NCBI RefSeq assembly: GCF_014643175.1
Contig: NZ_BMJH01000002.1
Coordinates: 124,001 to 188,000 of the forward strand
DNA length: 64,000 bases
Origin: Hoyosella rhizosphaerae
GTDB lineage: Bacteria > Actinomycetota > Actinomycetes > Mycobacteriales > Mycobacteriaceae
Direction of reading: 5' to 3'
A model generated the notes under the pieces. The model was not told the DNA's origin. It did not search any database and worked only from the letters and a program-made list of their open reading frames with translations. Shown here one piece after another: positions 8,585-20,019 of this stretch (its first letter is position 1; each line of letters begins with the position of its first letter). The position numbers and the translations under genes were made by a program.

Positions 8585-9208
8585 ATGGAGACGCTTGTTG
8601 TCGATCACCCAATCGCCGCTGTCCGACTGTCGACTATGCGGGACGCGCGCAGCGACCGGGCAACCTTCAGGAGCGCACTTCGCGAGCTCACACAGATGCT
8701 GGTTTATGAAGCGATGCGGTCGGCGCCGGTCGAAAAGTTTGCCGTCGAGACTCCGGTGTCTACGGCCACTGGGTACCGTCTCGCCAGTCCACCGCTACTT
8801 GTTCCCGTTCTACGGGCGGGCTTGGGCATGGTGGATCAGGCGAGCATCATGATTCCAGAAGCACAAACAGGGTTTGTTGGGATGGCGCGTGATGAAGACA
8901 CACACCAGCCGGTTCCTTACTTAGAAGCCTTGCCTGCAAGTCTTGCGGGTCGGCAGGTCTTTGTCTTGGACCCGATGTTGGCGACTGGTGGGTCGCTGCT
9001 TCATACATTCGCTTTGCTCGCCGACCGTGGCGCAACGGACATTACGGCGATTTGTGTGGTGTGCGCGCCGGAGGGGCTGAAGGCATTGGAGACCTCGGGT
9101 TATCCGGTCCGTGTGGTGACGGCGTCGATCGATGAACGCCTCAACGACGATGCATTTATCGTGCCAGGGCTTGGCGATGCTGGTGATCGGCAGTTCGGCC
9201 CCCGCTAG
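8585..9208 (+). CDS. upp: Uracil phosphoribosyltransferase
   Basis: Upp makes UMP from uracil and PRPP in pyrimidine salvage. The 207-residue protein begins [20 protein letters not shown], the usual Upp start. It carries the PRPP-binding loop [16 protein letters not shown] and the uracil-binding C-terminus [16 protein letters not shown] chose ATG 8585. The open frame extends upstream to 8483, but those residues are not Upp-like. The stop codon ends at 9208 and the convergent pmmB stop begins at 9209, so the two genes abut with no spacer. Confidence 0.96.
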   Translation: METLVVDHPIAAVRLSTMRDARSDRATFRSALRELTQMLVYEAMRSAPVEKFAVETPVSTATGYRLASPPLLVPVLRAGLGMVDQASIMIPEAQTGFVGMARDEDTHQPVPYLEALPASLAGRQVFVLDPMLATGGSLLHTFALLADRGATDITAICVVCAPEGLKALETSGYPVRVVTASIDERLNDDAFIVPGLGDAGDRQFGPR

Positions 9209-10804
9209 CTAAAGCGTGTGCGCGAAAGCACGACCAACGTCCAGGAGTCGTTCAGCCTGCTGCCGCGCTGCACTGAGGTCGCCCGCCGCGGTGGGCGCGA
9301 CAGCTTCTAGGTAGCACTTCAGTTTGGGTTCGGTGCCAGAGGGCCGTACGACGACGCGGAGTTGATCGGTCCGAAGGATGATGGCGTCCGTGCGTTTGGG
9401 TCCTCGGAGCTCGTTCAAGTCCTCCACAACCACGGGCGCACCGCCGAGTTCCTTCGGGAGGTTGTTGCGCAGCGTTGTCATGGAAGCTGCGATGTGGGCG
9501 AGATTGTTGAATCGGCGCGACACCTGCGCTGTGAGGTGCACGCCATGCTGTGCGGCAAGGTCGTCGAGAACGTCAAGGAATGTGCGCCCGGCCGATTTCA
9601 GGTTTGCGGCATAGTCACATGCAACCACTGCTGCGGAAATGCCGTCTTTGTCCCGCACAGCGGCAGGATCAACACACAAACCGAGGGCTTCCTCGTAGGC
9701 GAACACCAATCCGTCTCCAGCACGTGCGAGCCACTTAAAACCTGTGAGTGTTTCGCTGTAGCGGGAGTTGTGGGATGCGGCAATGGATTTCAGCATGCTC
9801 GATGAAACGATGGTGGTTGCGGCGAGGCGGTCACCGCTTGTGTGGCTCAGGATGTAATCGCCGAGCACTGCACCAGTGTCATCGCCACAGAGCATGAACC
9901 ACCCGTTGGGTCCCTTCACACCCACCGCGCACCTGTCAGCGTCGGGGTCGAGGGCTATGGCGATGTCGGCATCGACTCGGTCGGCGGTGGCGAGGAGAAG
10001 GTCTGTGGCACCGGGTTCCTCGGGGTTGGGGAACTCGACTGTGGGGAAGTCTGGGTTGGGGTCAAACTGTTCGTCCACCACGTGAATGTCGGTGAATCCT
10101 GCTGCACGGAACGCGGCTAAGGCGGTGGCACCGCCAACTCCATGCATCGGTGTAAATGCGATTCGCAGTCCGCGGTCTGTTCCGCGGGGAAGTGTTGCGA
10201 CGCGGGCGATGTATTCGTCAACGAGATGAGCGCCGGACGCTTCGACGGCAGCTCGAGGAACTGAATTGGCGGGTCCCACTGCAGCGATTGCGGCTTCGAT
10301 GTCACGGTCGGCGGGGGAGATGATTTGGGCGCCACCGTCGAGGTAGACCTTGTAGCCGTTGTCGGTTGCTGGGTTGTGTGACGCCGTGATCTGAATTGCT
10401 ACGGCTGCCTTGAGTTTCCGGCACGCAAATGCGACCACCGGGGTGGGGGTGGGGTCTGGCAGTTGGACCACACGAAATCCGGCGGCAGCGAGAACTTCGG
10501 CCGCAGCGGTCGCGAATGTTTCAGACCCGTGCCGAGTGTCTCGCCCGACGATGACGGTAGAGCCACCTAAGCAACGACCGTGCAGCCACTGTGCTATCCC
10601 GGCTGTGGTACGGATGACGACGGCAGTGTTCATGCCGTTGGGGCCCGCACGCACTGGACCTCGGAGTCCGGCGGTGCCGAAGACGAGGGGACCTGAGAAC
10701 CGATCGGCGAGATCGTGCGGGTCTGCCTCCAGCAGTTCACGGCGAGTGTTGGGGTCCGGGTCGGCGTCGATCCAGGTGTCAATCAGATTTTGATCGACGC
10801 TCAT
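9209..10804 (-). CDS. pmmB: Phospho-sugar mutase (PmmB family, phosphomannomutase/phosphoglucomutase)
   Basis: PmmB interconverts hexose 6- and 1-phosphates, feeding nucleotide-sugar synthesis or using ribose/deoxyribose 1-phosphate from nucleoside breakdown. The 531-residue protein has all four phosphohexomutase regions: the phosphoserine loop [16 protein letters not shown], the metal loop [11 protein letters not shown], the sugar-binding [11 protein letters not shown], and the C-terminal phosphate-binding [14 protein letters not shown]. Its ATG overlaps the PNP stop by four bases. The pairing PNP-pmmB repeats M. tuberculosis Rv3307-Rv3308. This suggests coupling of ribose 1-phosphate release to isomerisation, though the exact substrate cannot be read from sequence. 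Confidence 0.92.
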   Translation of the reverse strand: MSVDQNLIDTWIDADPDPNTRRELLEADPHDLADRFSGPLVFGTAGLRGPVRAGPNGMNTAVVIRTTAGIAQWLHGRCLGGSTVIVGRDTRHGSETFATAAAEVLAAAGFRVVQLPDPTPTPVVAFACRKLKAAVAIQITASHNPATDNGYKVYLDGGAQIISPADRDIEAAIAAVGPANSVPRAAVEASGAHLVDEYIARVATLPRGTDRGLRIAFTPMHGVGGATALAAFRAAGFTDIHVVDEQFDPNPDFPTVEFPNPEEPGATDLLLATADRVDADIAIALDPDADRCAVGVKGPNGWFMLCGDDTGAVLGDYILSHTSGDRLAATTIVSSSMLKSIAASHNSRYSETLTGFKWLARAGDGLVFAYEEALGLCVDPAAVRDKDGISAAVVACDYAANLKSAGRTFLDVLDDLAAQHGVHLTAQVSRRFNNLAHIAASMTTLRNNLPKELGGAPVVVEDLNELRGPKRTDAIILRTDQLRVVVRPSGTEPKLKCYLEAVAPTAAGDLSAARQQAERLLDVGRAFAHTL

Positions 10805-11646
10805 ATTTGGGTGACCAAGTTGTGGAGCAGTGTGCCCATGCGTTGAGCCGATGCGCGACCTGCTTCGAGCACTTCCTCGTGGTCGAGTGGTTCGCCCGTA
10901 ATACCTGCAGCGAGGTTGGTGACGAGCGAGATACCCAGCACGCTAGCACCCTCTGCACGCGCGGCGATGGTCTCGTGCACGGTGGACATCCCGACGAGGT
11001 CGGCGCCAAGAGTGCGGAGCATTCGGATTTCGGCCGGAGTTTCGTAGTGCGGACCCGGCAACCCCGCGTACACGCCTTCGGTGAGTGAGGGTTCGATAGC
11101 GCGGGCGCGTTCCCTCAATTTCAGCGAGTACGCATCAACGAGGTCAACAAAATGCGATCCAACCAGGGGCGACCGGCCGGTGAGGTTGAGGTGGTCGCTG
11201 ATGAGCACTGGTTGGCCTACCGACATGTCGTCGCGGAGGCCCCCAGCGGCGTTGGTGAGGATCACAGTATGGGCGCCCGCGGCGCAGGCTGTGCGCACCG
11301 GGTGAACCACGGTTGACAATGGGTGGCCTTCGTAGGCATGTGCGCGCCCGAGGAGCACCAAAACGTGTGTGCCGTTGACGTTGACAGACCGGATTTCCCC
11401 GCCGTGCCCAGCCGCAGTAGGTAGCGCGAAGCCGGGCAGTTCTGGCATCGGAATCGTTGCCGTCGGCGCGCCGAGCACCGATGCGGCGGGGGCCCAACCA
11501 GAGCCTAGAACGACCGCGACTGGGTGTTCCGCTACTCCAGTTCGCGTGGCGATTGCGTTAGCAGCTGCTCGGGCAACAACGTGGGGGCTGTCGATGTTTC
11601 GCACACATTCCACACTAGTGTGATCTGGCGAAACTGGCAGGACCAC
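10801..11646 (-). CDS. deoD: Purine nucleoside phosphorylase
   Basis: This enzyme splits inosine and guanosine (and deoxy forms) with phosphate. The 281-residue protein is of the trimeric, mammalian-like class: [11 protein letters not shown] near residue 45, [51 protein letters not shown] and [12 protein letters not shown]. It matches M. tuberculosis Rv3307 closely in order of motifs. Start is GTG 11646, but in-frame GTGs at 11613 and 11604 could serve and would remove the weak first residues. It precedes pmmB with an ATGA overlap. A gap of 44 bases separates it from the stop of the stress-protein gene, so read-through from that island is possible. Confidence 0.93.
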   Translation of the reverse strand: MVLPVSPDHTSVECVRNIDSPHVVARAAANAIATRTGVAEHPVAVVLGSGWAPAASVLGAPTATIPMPELPGFALPTAAGHGGEIRSVNVNGTHVLVLLGRAHAYEGHPLSTVVHPVRTACAAGAHTVILTNAAGGLRDDMSVGQPVLISDHLNLTGRSPLVGSHFVDLVDAYSLKLRERARAIEPSLTEGVYAGLPGPHYETPAEIRMLRTLGADLVGMSTVHETIAARAEGASVLGISLVTNLAAGITGEPLDHEEVLEAGRASAQRMGTLLHNLVTQI

Positions 11647-11690
11647 TCGCCGAATCAGCCCCCGATCAAGGCCCCGGTCGAGATCAACGC

Positions 11691-12572
11691 CTACCGGTCA
11701 CCTGGAACTGTCATCAGTGGGCACTGGCAGCTGTGTAGGAGGCTTCGAGAGGTGGAGCCGAGCAGCATTCCAGCAAAGCCACCGCGACCGCGACTACCCA
11801 CCACAACCAGACTGGCTGCAGAGGAAAGCTCTGCAAGGTAGCGGGCGGGTTTTTCCTTAATGACTACGCGGCGAACATCGACGTCTGGGTATTGCTCTTT
11901 CCAGCCGGCGAGTGATTCGGCAAGGCGCGCTTCCTCTTCGGTGATCAAGTCTGCCCACGGCAAGCCCTTGTGTAGTGACAGTGCGCGGGGAAGGGCCGTG
12001 TCACTCCATGCATGCACCGCGATTAGTTCGGTTCCTAACCGGTCCGCCTCTTTGAACGCTGCGTCAACTGCAGCACGGTTGTGTTCAGAACCGTCCACCC
12101 CCACGACAACGGGTGCGAGGGGTTTCCTGTCCCACCCGAATGGGAGGTCGTGGACTACCACGAGGGGTGAGTGCACGTAGGACGCAACTGAATGGGTCAC
12201 CGAACCGATGATGTTTGCTTTGACGGCCGACAAACCTCGAGATCCAAGCACCAAAGTGTGTGCGTTTTTGGATTCGGTGATCAGGTCAACGTGCGCGAAC
12301 CCCGTCAAGACATCGGTGGTGATGCTGTGCGCCCCGCCTTCGACGGCTATTCGCTGTGCCTCGGCGAGCCGTTCTTTCGCGTGAGCGGTGCTTTCGGCGA
12401 TGTATGTCGACGGCAGCGCGAAGTCACCCCAGTACTGGGGTGGACCGTCCAGTGCTGTCACGATGCGTAGCGGAAGATTGTGAATTCGGGATTGACGGGC
12501 AGCCCAACGCACGGCGTTTGTAGCGGCAGTGGAGCCGTCAGTTCCAACGACGATCGGCTGATTAAGTGACAT
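11691..12572 (-). CDS. Tandem universal stress protein (UspA x2)
   Basis: Two UspA domains (about residues 5-145 and 155-292). Each keeps the ATP-binding signature G-2-G-9-G-S: first in [17 protein letters not shown], second in [17 protein letters not shown]. Each domain also starts with the nucleotide-binding strand (VVGTDGS and VVGVDGS). Relatives of this length in M. tuberculosis (such as Rv2623 and Rv2005c) belong to the DosR regulon. This fits its place just downstream of dosS (121-base gap with candidate boxes). Expected role: ATP-binding regulator that slows growth under hypoxia or nitric oxide. No membrane or export signals. Confidence 0.9.
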   Translation of the reverse strand: MSLNQPIVVGTDGSTAATNAVRWAARQSRIHNLPLRIVTALDGPPQYWGDFALPSTYIAESTAHAKERLAEAQRIAVEGGAHSITTDVLTGFAHVDLITESKNAHTLVLGSRGLSAVKANIIGSVTHSVASYVHSPLVVVHDLPFGWDRKPLAPVVVGVDGSEHNRAAVDAAFKEADRLGTELIAVHAWSDTALPRALSLHKGLPWADLITEEEARLAESLAGWKEQYPDVDVRRVVIKEKPARYLAELSSAASLVVVGSRGRGGFAGMLLGSTSRSLLHSCQCPLMTVPGDR

Positions 12573-12639
12573 GGCGGCGCTCTTTCAGTGTGAGGTGATG
12601 TGCCTACTTATCCAGAATCCCTGAAAGCCTGCCGCTACA

Positions 12640-12683
12640 ACAGGGCCATTCGGCCCCCGAAAACGAGGACCTAAGTGACCCCA
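12640..12683 (-). promoter_or_regulatory. Candidate DosR operators upstream of the universal stress protein gene
   Basis: The dosS-usp gap contains the inverted repeat GGGCCATTCGGCCC (12643-12656). A second site, GGACCTAAGTGACC (12667-12680), is centred 24 bases away. Against the DosR consensus TTSGGGACTWWAGTCCCSAA I count about 11/20 and 10/20 by eye. The individual scores are weak. The tandem arrangement and position in front of a typical DosR-regulon gene raise their likelihood. Confidence 0.4.
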
Positions 12684-12693
12684 CTTTGGGTGA

Positions 12694-15014
<2,321 letters not shown>

Positions 15015-15096
15015 TGGAGCGCTCCTCATGCCGGGTGTCTCCATCGTAGGCGGTAACCGGCTCCCCTAAGCCACAGACATTGCGCAGTTGGCCGAT

Positions 15097-15137
15097 CGTG
15101 GGACTATTGGCCGTAAATGAGGGACGTTTGGACTCTC
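15097..15137 (+). promoter_or_regulatory. Tandem candidate DosR boxes between dosR and the stress protein gene
   Basis: The first box, 15097-15116, contains GGGACTATTGGCC and ends TAA; I count 13/20 against TTSGGGACTWWAGTCCCSAA. The second, 15118-15137, contains GGGACGTTTGGAC (about 11/20). Their centres are 21 bases apart, two helical turns, the spacing often seen for cooperative DosR binding. They lie 67-107 bases upstream of the plus-strand stress protein ATG and 83-123 upstream of dosR, so could drive both. Confidence 0.6.
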
Positions 15138-15203
15138 GACCGGCAAGCACATTTGCGTTGTGATAGAGGCATGCTGGTATCAAGTCGATCGGAAAGGCCC
15201 AGA

Positions 15204-16085
15204 ATGAACCAGCCGAATCCCAACCGCACGTCCCGTGGAAAGCATTGGGGAACGCAACCCATCGCAGTCGTTGTTGATGGGACCGAGGAGAGCCTTAGAG
15301 GTGTGGAATGGGCGGCTGGTGAAGCTGCGTTGCATAAGGCCGGGGTTATGCTCGTGCGCCCGAAGGGGTCCGTGCTCAGGCGTGTACCGGGAAGTGTGAT
15401 TGACGCTGATGTTCAGCGCGCTCGTGAGATCATTAAGGCCCATAATCCGGATGCGTCGATCGAAGTGCGCACCGTCGGTGGTGGTGTGAAAACTGGCCTG
15501 GTTCCAGTGACTCTCGATGCTCATATGCTCGTAATTGCGGCGGGATCCGAGCAAGGGAAACGAACTCGCCTCGGGGCGCCCTACGCGGCCTTGCTTGCCG
15601 CGAAGGCACACTGTCCGATCGTGGTCGTGCCGCGTAATGACCTCACAGCAACGCACGTGGTTGTCGGTATTGACGGGACTGAAAGCAGCGAAGACGCCAT
15701 TGCCGTTGCGTTTGAGGAAGCTGCTGCCCGCGGCGCTGTTCTCAAAGCTGTCCACACCTGGAATGACTTCCAGCTCACCACCGCCATTGCGGCCGAAGCG
15801 TCCCTTGCTTGGGACGAGGTGGAAACAGGCGAAAAGGTAGTGCTGTCCACCCGCCTCGCAGGATGGCGCGACAAGTTCCCGGAAGTCGATGTTGTTGAGG
15901 TTGTCACTAAGGACAGCCCAGCGAGGCAGCTCGCGCACCAATCCCAGTCCGCAGCGCTGCTCGTAGTGGGCAGTCATGGGCGGGGTCCGATTTCGGGTCT
16001 CATTTTTCGCTCTACGAGCGAAACGCTGATGTATGCCTCGAGGTGCCCACTCGTTGTTGTTCGAAACGGTCTACGCAAGGAGTAG
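15204..16085 (+). CDS. Tandem universal stress protein with degenerate ATP sites
   Basis: 293 residues, two UspA domains. The first domain (IAVVVDGTEESLRGVEW) lacks the usual Gly-rich loop; at that place is VIAAGSEQGKRTRLGAPYAA. The second domain keeps VVGIDGTESS, but its loop reads VVGSHGRGPISGLIFRSTS, with Arg where the family has the Gly before Ser/Thr. ATP binding may therefore be lost or altered. ATG 15204 has AAAGG about seven bases upstream. It is preceded by two candidate DosR boxes and followed after ten bases by an SDR gene whose SD (AAGGAG) overlaps this gene's last codons. Likely a hypoxia-induced two-gene operon. Confidence 0.86.
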   Translation: MNQPNPNRTSRGKHWGTQPIAVVVDGTEESLRGVEWAAGEAALHKAGVMLVRPKGSVLRRVPGSVIDADVQRAREIIKAHNPDASIEVRTVGGGVKTGLVPVTLDAHMLVIAAGSEQGKRTRLGAPYAALLAAKAHCPIVVVPRNDLTATHVVVGIDGTESSEDAIAVAFEEAAARGAVLKAVHTWNDFQLTTAIAAEASLAWDEVETGEKVVLSTRLAGWRDKFPEVDVVEVVTKDSPARQLAHQSQSAALLVVGSHGRGPISGLIFRSTSETLMYASRCPLVVVRNGLRKE

Positions 16086-16095
16086 TGAAAATGTC

Positions 16096-16839
16096 ATGAG
16101 TGACTTAGCCCAAGTCGCCATCGTCACAGGTGGTGCCAGAGGAATTGGCGAAGCTGTTGTTCGACGGTTTCACCATCTCGGTATGCATGTTGTCGTCGCA
16201 GATGTTCTCGACAACGAAGGACAGCAGCTTGCGGCGGAGCTTGGGACAAAGGCAACTTTTTGTCACCTTGACGTGCGTAAATCTGAGCAATGGGCTGAGG
16301 TGGTTGAGGTATCGAGCGCCCTTGGTCAACTATCGGTCCTGGTCAACAATGCTGGTGTTTTACGCTTCGGGAGTATCGAAGAGCAAGATCCTGACGAGTT
16401 TCGGTTTGTTCTCGACGTGAATCTGACCGGTGCGTGGCTAGGCATGCGAGCCTGTGGTGCAAGTCTTCGTGCGGTTGGGGGCGTGATCGTGAACGTGTCG
16501 TCCACAGCGGGGCTTGCCGGGTACTCGCACATTGGTGCTTATGTTGCGAGCAAGTGGGCGCTTCGGGGGATCACAAAGACTGCGGCCTTAGAGTTTGCCG
16601 ACTCGGGGGTGCGGGTATGTTCGGTGCACCCTGGGCCGATTCGGACACCGATGACGGCTGACTTTGACGACTCCCTCGTGGTGAATCAACCGATCGCACG
16701 ATTTGGTGAGCCGGACGAGGTCGCCGATATGGTCGAATTCGTGGTGATGAAGGCGACGTTCACCACCGGTGCCGAGTTTGTCATTGATGGCGGAGCACTC
16801 ACAGGGCAGGCGCTGGCAGTGCCCACCTCAGCCAACTAG
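16096..16839 (+). CDS. Short-chain dehydrogenase/reductase
   Basis: A 247-residue classical SDR. The cofactor motif TGGARGIGEAV is near residue 14. D37 (VVADVLD) ends strand 2, pointing to NAD(H) rather than NADP(H). NNAGVL follows. The catalytic set is Ser in VNVSSTAGL, Tyr and Lys in YVASKWAL. The C-terminal FVIDGGALTGQ is typical. Relatives include 3-alpha/20-beta-hydroxysteroid and other alcohol dehydrogenases; the substrate cannot be read from the sequence. ATG 16096 follows AAGGAG at 16077. It is second in the stress-protein operon and converges on the nitroreductase gene with 10 bases between stops. Confidence 0.88.
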   Translation: MSDLAQVAIVTGGARGIGEAVVRRFHHLGMHVVVADVLDNEGQQLAAELGTKATFCHLDVRKSEQWAEVVEVSSALGQLSVLVNNAGVLRFGSIEEQDPDEFRFVLDVNLTGAWLGMRACGASLRAVGGVIVNVSSTAGLAGYSHIGAYVASKWALRGITKTAALEFADSGVRVCSVHPGPIRTPMTADFDDSLVVNQPIARFGEPDEVADMVEFVVMKATFTTGAEFVIDGGALTGQALAVPTSAN

Positions 16840-16849
16840 TGCTCTCAGG

Positions 16850-17827
16850 CTAGCGACGAATAATTTCGTCCACTGGGCGACGACCCGAAGCTGGTGGGGC
16901 GCTATCGTCACGTCGTTCTCCTACGCGGATGACAGCCTGCGGGTACCGGTACATTTCGGATGATTCAGCCGCAGCGGAGCGAATTAGTGCGCGACTTTCG
17001 TCGAGTTCGGTGACGTGAGTGACTGGGCAGCAACCCAAACGAGAAACCGTAGCGTCCAGCATGATCGCTGACATAGCTTCGCCGGATCGTAACCAGTGCG
17101 TCTGGTCGTCGCTGCTTGTGCTGAGAACTAGCAGACTGGCTTCGTCCTCAACCTTGCGGTCCGCGTCGAGTGTTCCGACCGGAAACTCTCGATTGCTGGG
17201 CACCGTCTGTTGCGTAGCCGACGACACGAGAGCTGAACGGGGGACGCCCTCGAAAAGCCGGTAGTGACCGCTCCACCAATTTAGCTCTCGCAAGTAATTC
17301 TCATCGCCGAGTCGGTTCTCAATAGCTAATTCCGATGCTTGACGGAACAGGTCCGTGCCCCCGCCGGTGATCGCGACAGCCGATACTGAATCATCGTGGA
17401 ATGCGGTGGTCAGCGTCTCAACAGCCTCATCTGACAATGGCCCTAGAGGTCGCCTGTCACTGCGCCGTTCGGTTACTGCACCAGCTAGGCTGCGGTATTT
17501 CTCATCAATGTAGCGAGCTGGCTTCAATTCAATTGTGGCAACGTGGGTGGTGTCATCAGTGTTGGGGAATCGATGTATAGCGGTGTCGAAACCAGCGTTG
17601 TGTAAGACAACGTCGAGGTGGTGCACAAATGCGCCACAACTGATGATCATCTGCCGCCCGGATGGGTCAGCCGCGCGCATCTGACGTTCTGGGTCGGCGA
17701 AAACCGTGATCGCATTGTCAGCAACGCCGACTGTCCACGGTTGCGTGTTGTGTATTGACGGCGCACGCGTGGCAAAGCCGACTAGTTGGCGCAGCGATTC
17801 GTCTTGTTCTGATCGTTTCTCAGACAT
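16850..17827 (-). CDS. Acg-type nitroreductase-like flavoprotein (Rv3131/Rv2032 family)
   Basis: 325 residues. The pattern VGFATRAPSIHNTQPW near residue 20, AVTERRSDRRPLGPLSDE near 130 and the C-terminal YPQAVIRVGERRD are typical of the Acg family (M. tuberculosis Rv2032, Rv3127, Rv3131), FMN-binding nitroreductase relatives with a lid covering the flavin. These are strongly DosR-induced and proposed to store or sequester FMN or reduce nitro compounds in dormancy. I use ATG 17827 (MSEKRSEQDESLRQLVG) with GAGG about ten bases upstream; the open frame goes to 17899. A strong candidate DosR box lies 85 bases upstream. Rv3131 also neighbours dosS/dosR in M. tuberculosis. Confidence 0.88.
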   Translation of the reverse strand: MSEKRSEQDESLRQLVGFATRAPSIHNTQPWTVGVADNAITVFADPERQMRAADPSGRQMIISCGAFVHHLDVVLHNAGFDTAIHRFPNTDDTTHVATIELKPARYIDEKYRSLAGAVTERRSDRRPLGPLSDEAVETLTTAFHDDSVSAVAITGGGTDLFRQASELAIENRLGDENYLRELNWWSGHYRLFEGVPRSALVSSATQQTVPSNREFPVGTLDADRKVEDEASLLVLSTSSDDQTHWLRSGEAMSAIMLDATVSRLGCCPVTHVTELDESRALIRSAAAESSEMYRYPQAVIRVGERRDDSAPPASGRRPVDEIIRR

Positions 17828-17911
17828 CACATAACCTCGATACCTTCGTGTGCGACACTCACAGTTTTCACCACTGCCCACCACACCTGATAGTGCCACC
17901 TAGCACACGGA

Positions 17912-17931
17912 TCGGGGTCAAAAGTCCCATT
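17912..17931 (-). promoter_or_regulatory. Candidate DosR box, nitroreductase/crotonase divergent promoter
   Basis: Read on the minus strand, the site has the core GGGACTTTTGACCC (17915-17928); the 20-mer scores 14/20 against TTSGGGACTWWAGTCCCSAA, the best in this island. It is 85 bases from the nitroreductase ATG and 81 from the crotonase ATG, so could act on either. Confidence 0.62.
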
Positions 17932-18011
17932 TATCAATGTTTCGCTTCAGTAGGCTGCTGCACATTCCGGTCGAGGTAACTCAACTATGTGCTGACGATT
18001 AAGCTCAGGGC

Positions 18012-18710
18012 ATGCCATATCTGACACGCGACGGTGACGTATTTGTTCTCTACCTCGGAAACGAAGGGGAACAAGACAACGAAAATAGGTTCCATCCCGA
18101 CTGGATGGACGCAGTGCATGCCTCCTTAGACGAGGTTGAAGCATCGGAAGGTCCTGCAGCGCTCGTGGTAGCGGCGACCGGCAAGTTCTTCAGCAACGGC
18201 CTGGATGTCGAATGGATCTTCGGCAATCTCGATAAGGTGCCCGAGTACCTTGACCGTTCGCACACCATTTTTTCGCGTCTCCTCACGTTCCCTATGCCCA
18301 CGGTGTCAGCTATTCAGGGACACGCATTCGGGGCGGGCGCGATGTTGGCGATTTCCACCGATTTTCAGGTGATGCGCTCCGATCGGGGTTTTTACTGCCT
18401 TCCTGAGGTTGACCTATCCATGCCGTTTACTGTTGGCATGAATGCGTTGCTCAACTCTCGTTTGCCCAAGCAGACAGCTATTGAGGCGATGACCACTGGC
18501 CGCCGGTTCGGGGGAGAAGACGCGCTCAAGAGCGGGATCGTCCAGTCTGCAGTCCCAGGCGAGGACGTGCTAGCTACGGCAGTGAGCCGGGTGGCGAACA
18601 ACGCGAGCAAACGTGGGCCCAACCTTGCTGGGATCAAACGCAGCATTCATGGTGATTTGCTCGCTGCGTTGGCTGTAAAAACCCGCGACACCCCGTTCTC
18701 GTTTGGGTAA
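18012..18710 (+). CDS. Enoyl-CoA hydratase/isomerase family protein (crotonase)
   Basis: A 232-residue crotonase-fold protein. The oxyanion-hole segments are AATGKFFSNGLDVEW (about residues 55-70) and IQGHAFGAGAMLAISTDFQV (about 100-120). LPEVDLSMPFTVGM is the helix region that usually holds catalytic acids; E140 in LPEVDL is one candidate. It is shorter than typical 260-residue hydratases and resembles the isomerase-like actinobacterial group. The exact acyl-CoA substrate is unknown. It is divergent from the nitroreductase gene and shares the gap with the DosR box, so may be the rightmost gene of the hypoxia island. Confidence 0.83.
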   Translation: MPYLTRDGDVFVLYLGNEGEQDNENRFHPDWMDAVHASLDEVEASEGPAALVVAATGKFFSNGLDVEWIFGNLDKVPEYLDRSHTIFSRLLTFPMPTVSAIQGHAFGAGAMLAISTDFQVMRSDRGFYCLPEVDLSMPFTVGMNALLNSRLPKQTAIEAMTTGRRFGGEDALKSGIVQSAVPGEDVLATAVSRVANNASKRGPNLAGIKRSIHGDLLAALAVKTRDTPFSFG

Positions 18711-18785
18711 CAGCCAGCACTGTGCTGAGAGATCTATTCAGGTTCTAAACTATGAGGCCCTGGCCGAGGAGGAGCGCACGACGCC

Positions 18786-19958
18786 GTGTGGGATCTAATT
18801 GAGCGCTGGATAGTGCAACACCGCGACGACATGGTTGCGTGGCGACGCGAGTTGCATCAGTTCCCGGAGTTGGCGCGGGCTGAGACTAGGACGACGGCGT
18901 TTATTGAACGCAAGCTGGTCGAAGCGGGACTTAGGCCACGTCGGTTCCCCGGCGGTACCGGATTGCTGCTCGATCTTGGCCCTGCAGACGAGAACGGTCG
19001 ACGGCTCACATTGCGGGCCGACATTGACGCGTTGCCGATGCAGGAACTCAACGATGTTCCCTACGCGTCGACGGTGCCGGGCGTCTCGCATATGTGTGGC
19101 CACGATGTGCACGCCACGATATTGCTGTGTGCAGCGTTGGCGTTAGGCTCGTTGCCTGAGCTTCCGCACGGTGTTCGGTGCATCTTCCAGCCAGCGGAAG
19201 AAGTGATGCCAGGCGGTGCGTTGGACGTTATTGCTTCTGGTGCGATGGAAGGCGTCTCGCGAATCTTTGCGCTTCATTGTGACCCTCGTTTAGAGGTGGG
19301 CAAGGTTGGGATTCGGACGGGTCCGGTTACTTCGGCTGCAGACTTTGTCGAGATTGTCTTCTACTCCGCTGGTGGTCACACGTCGAGACCGCATTTGACG
19401 TCCGATTTGGTGTACGCAATGGGTGCTGTGATTACCGCTGTGCCTGGTTTGTTGACGCGCCGCGTGGACCCTCGCACGTCAACTGTGATGGCGTGGGGCG
19501 CTGTGCATGCTGGGGATGCGGCGAATGCGATTCCGCGGGAAGGAATGCTGCGAGGCACGGTGCGCACTGGCGACCATGCGACGTGGTCGTTACTCGAACC
19601 TTTAGTGCGAGAAATTGTGTCGTCTGTGGTTAAGCCCACGGGTGTGGATTTCGAAATTCGTTACCGAAGGGGAGTGCCACCAGTCGTCAATGATGTGGTG
19701 TCGGCGCAAATGTTCCGCCACGCAATCGAGCGTATAGGGCCTGACGCTGTGGCTTCAACAGAGCAATCAGGTGGTGGTGAGGACTTTTCGTGGTACCTAG
19801 AGCATGCGCCTGGGGCCATGGCGCGCCTGGGTGTGTGGTCGGGCGTTGGCCCCCAGGTCGACTTGCATCAGGCGACATTCGACATTGACGAGCGTGCGAT
19901 CGAACATGGCGTGCGGGTGCTGACTGGACTTGCCTTCGAAGCGAAACTTCATAAGTGA
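18786..19958 (+). CDS. M20-family amidohydrolase (AmiA1/AmiB1 type)
   Basis: A 390-residue metal-dependent amidohydrolase of the M20D (hippurate hydrolase/IAA-amino acid hydrolase) group. Motifs: WRRELHQFPELA, LRADIDALPMQE, the metal-binding SHMCGHDVHAT (Cys and His ligands), FQPAEEVMPGGA (catalytic Glu pair), HAGDAANAIP in the dimerisation domain, and SGGGEDFSWYL near the C-terminus. Two paralogues (Rv3305c, Rv3306c) stand at this place in M. tuberculosis; here there is one. Start is GTG 18786, with AGGAGG about 14 bases upstream. The physiological substrate is not known for this group. Confidence 0.9.
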   Translation: MWDLIERWIVQHRDDMVAWRRELHQFPELARAETRTTAFIERKLVEAGLRPRRFPGGTGLLLDLGPADENGRRLTLRADIDALPMQELNDVPYASTVPGVSHMCGHDVHATILLCAALALGSLPELPHGVRCIFQPAEEVMPGGALDVIASGAMEGVSRIFALHCDPRLEVGKVGIRTGPVTSAADFVEIVFYSAGGHTSRPHLTSDLVYAMGAVITAVPGLLTRRVDPRTSTVMAWGAVHAGDAANAIPREGMLRGTVRTGDHATWSLLEPLVREIVSSVVKPTGVDFEIRYRRGVPPVVNDVVSAQMFRHAIERIGPDAVASTEQSGGGEDFSWYLEHAPGAMARLGVWSGVGPQVDLHQATFDIDERAIEHGVRVLTGLAFEAKLHK

Positions 19959-19970
19959 GCCTTACATCAG

Positions 19971-19989
19971 TTAGGGTAGCCTAGTCGTA
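19971..19989 (+). promoter_or_regulatory. IdeR/DtxR-like iron box upstream of fbpABC
   Basis: TTAGGGTAGCCTAGTCGTA agrees with TTAGGTTAGCCTAACCTAA (DtxR/IdeR box) at 14 of 19 positions, and its left 13 bases at all but one. It ends 30 bases before the GTG of the iron-binding lipoprotein gene, an ideal place to block transcription. Iron-loaded repressor binding and derepression under iron starvation are inferred from the gene's function. Confidence 0.68.
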
Positions 19990-20019
19990 TTCGCCGCTTT
20001 TTGAATGTAAGGAGCCGAG

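Noticed and set aside
15180-15977. Long minus-strand open frame opposite the stress protein gene
   Set aside because: It mirrors a well-conserved UspA coding frame; its own translation is His/Arg-rich with no motifs.
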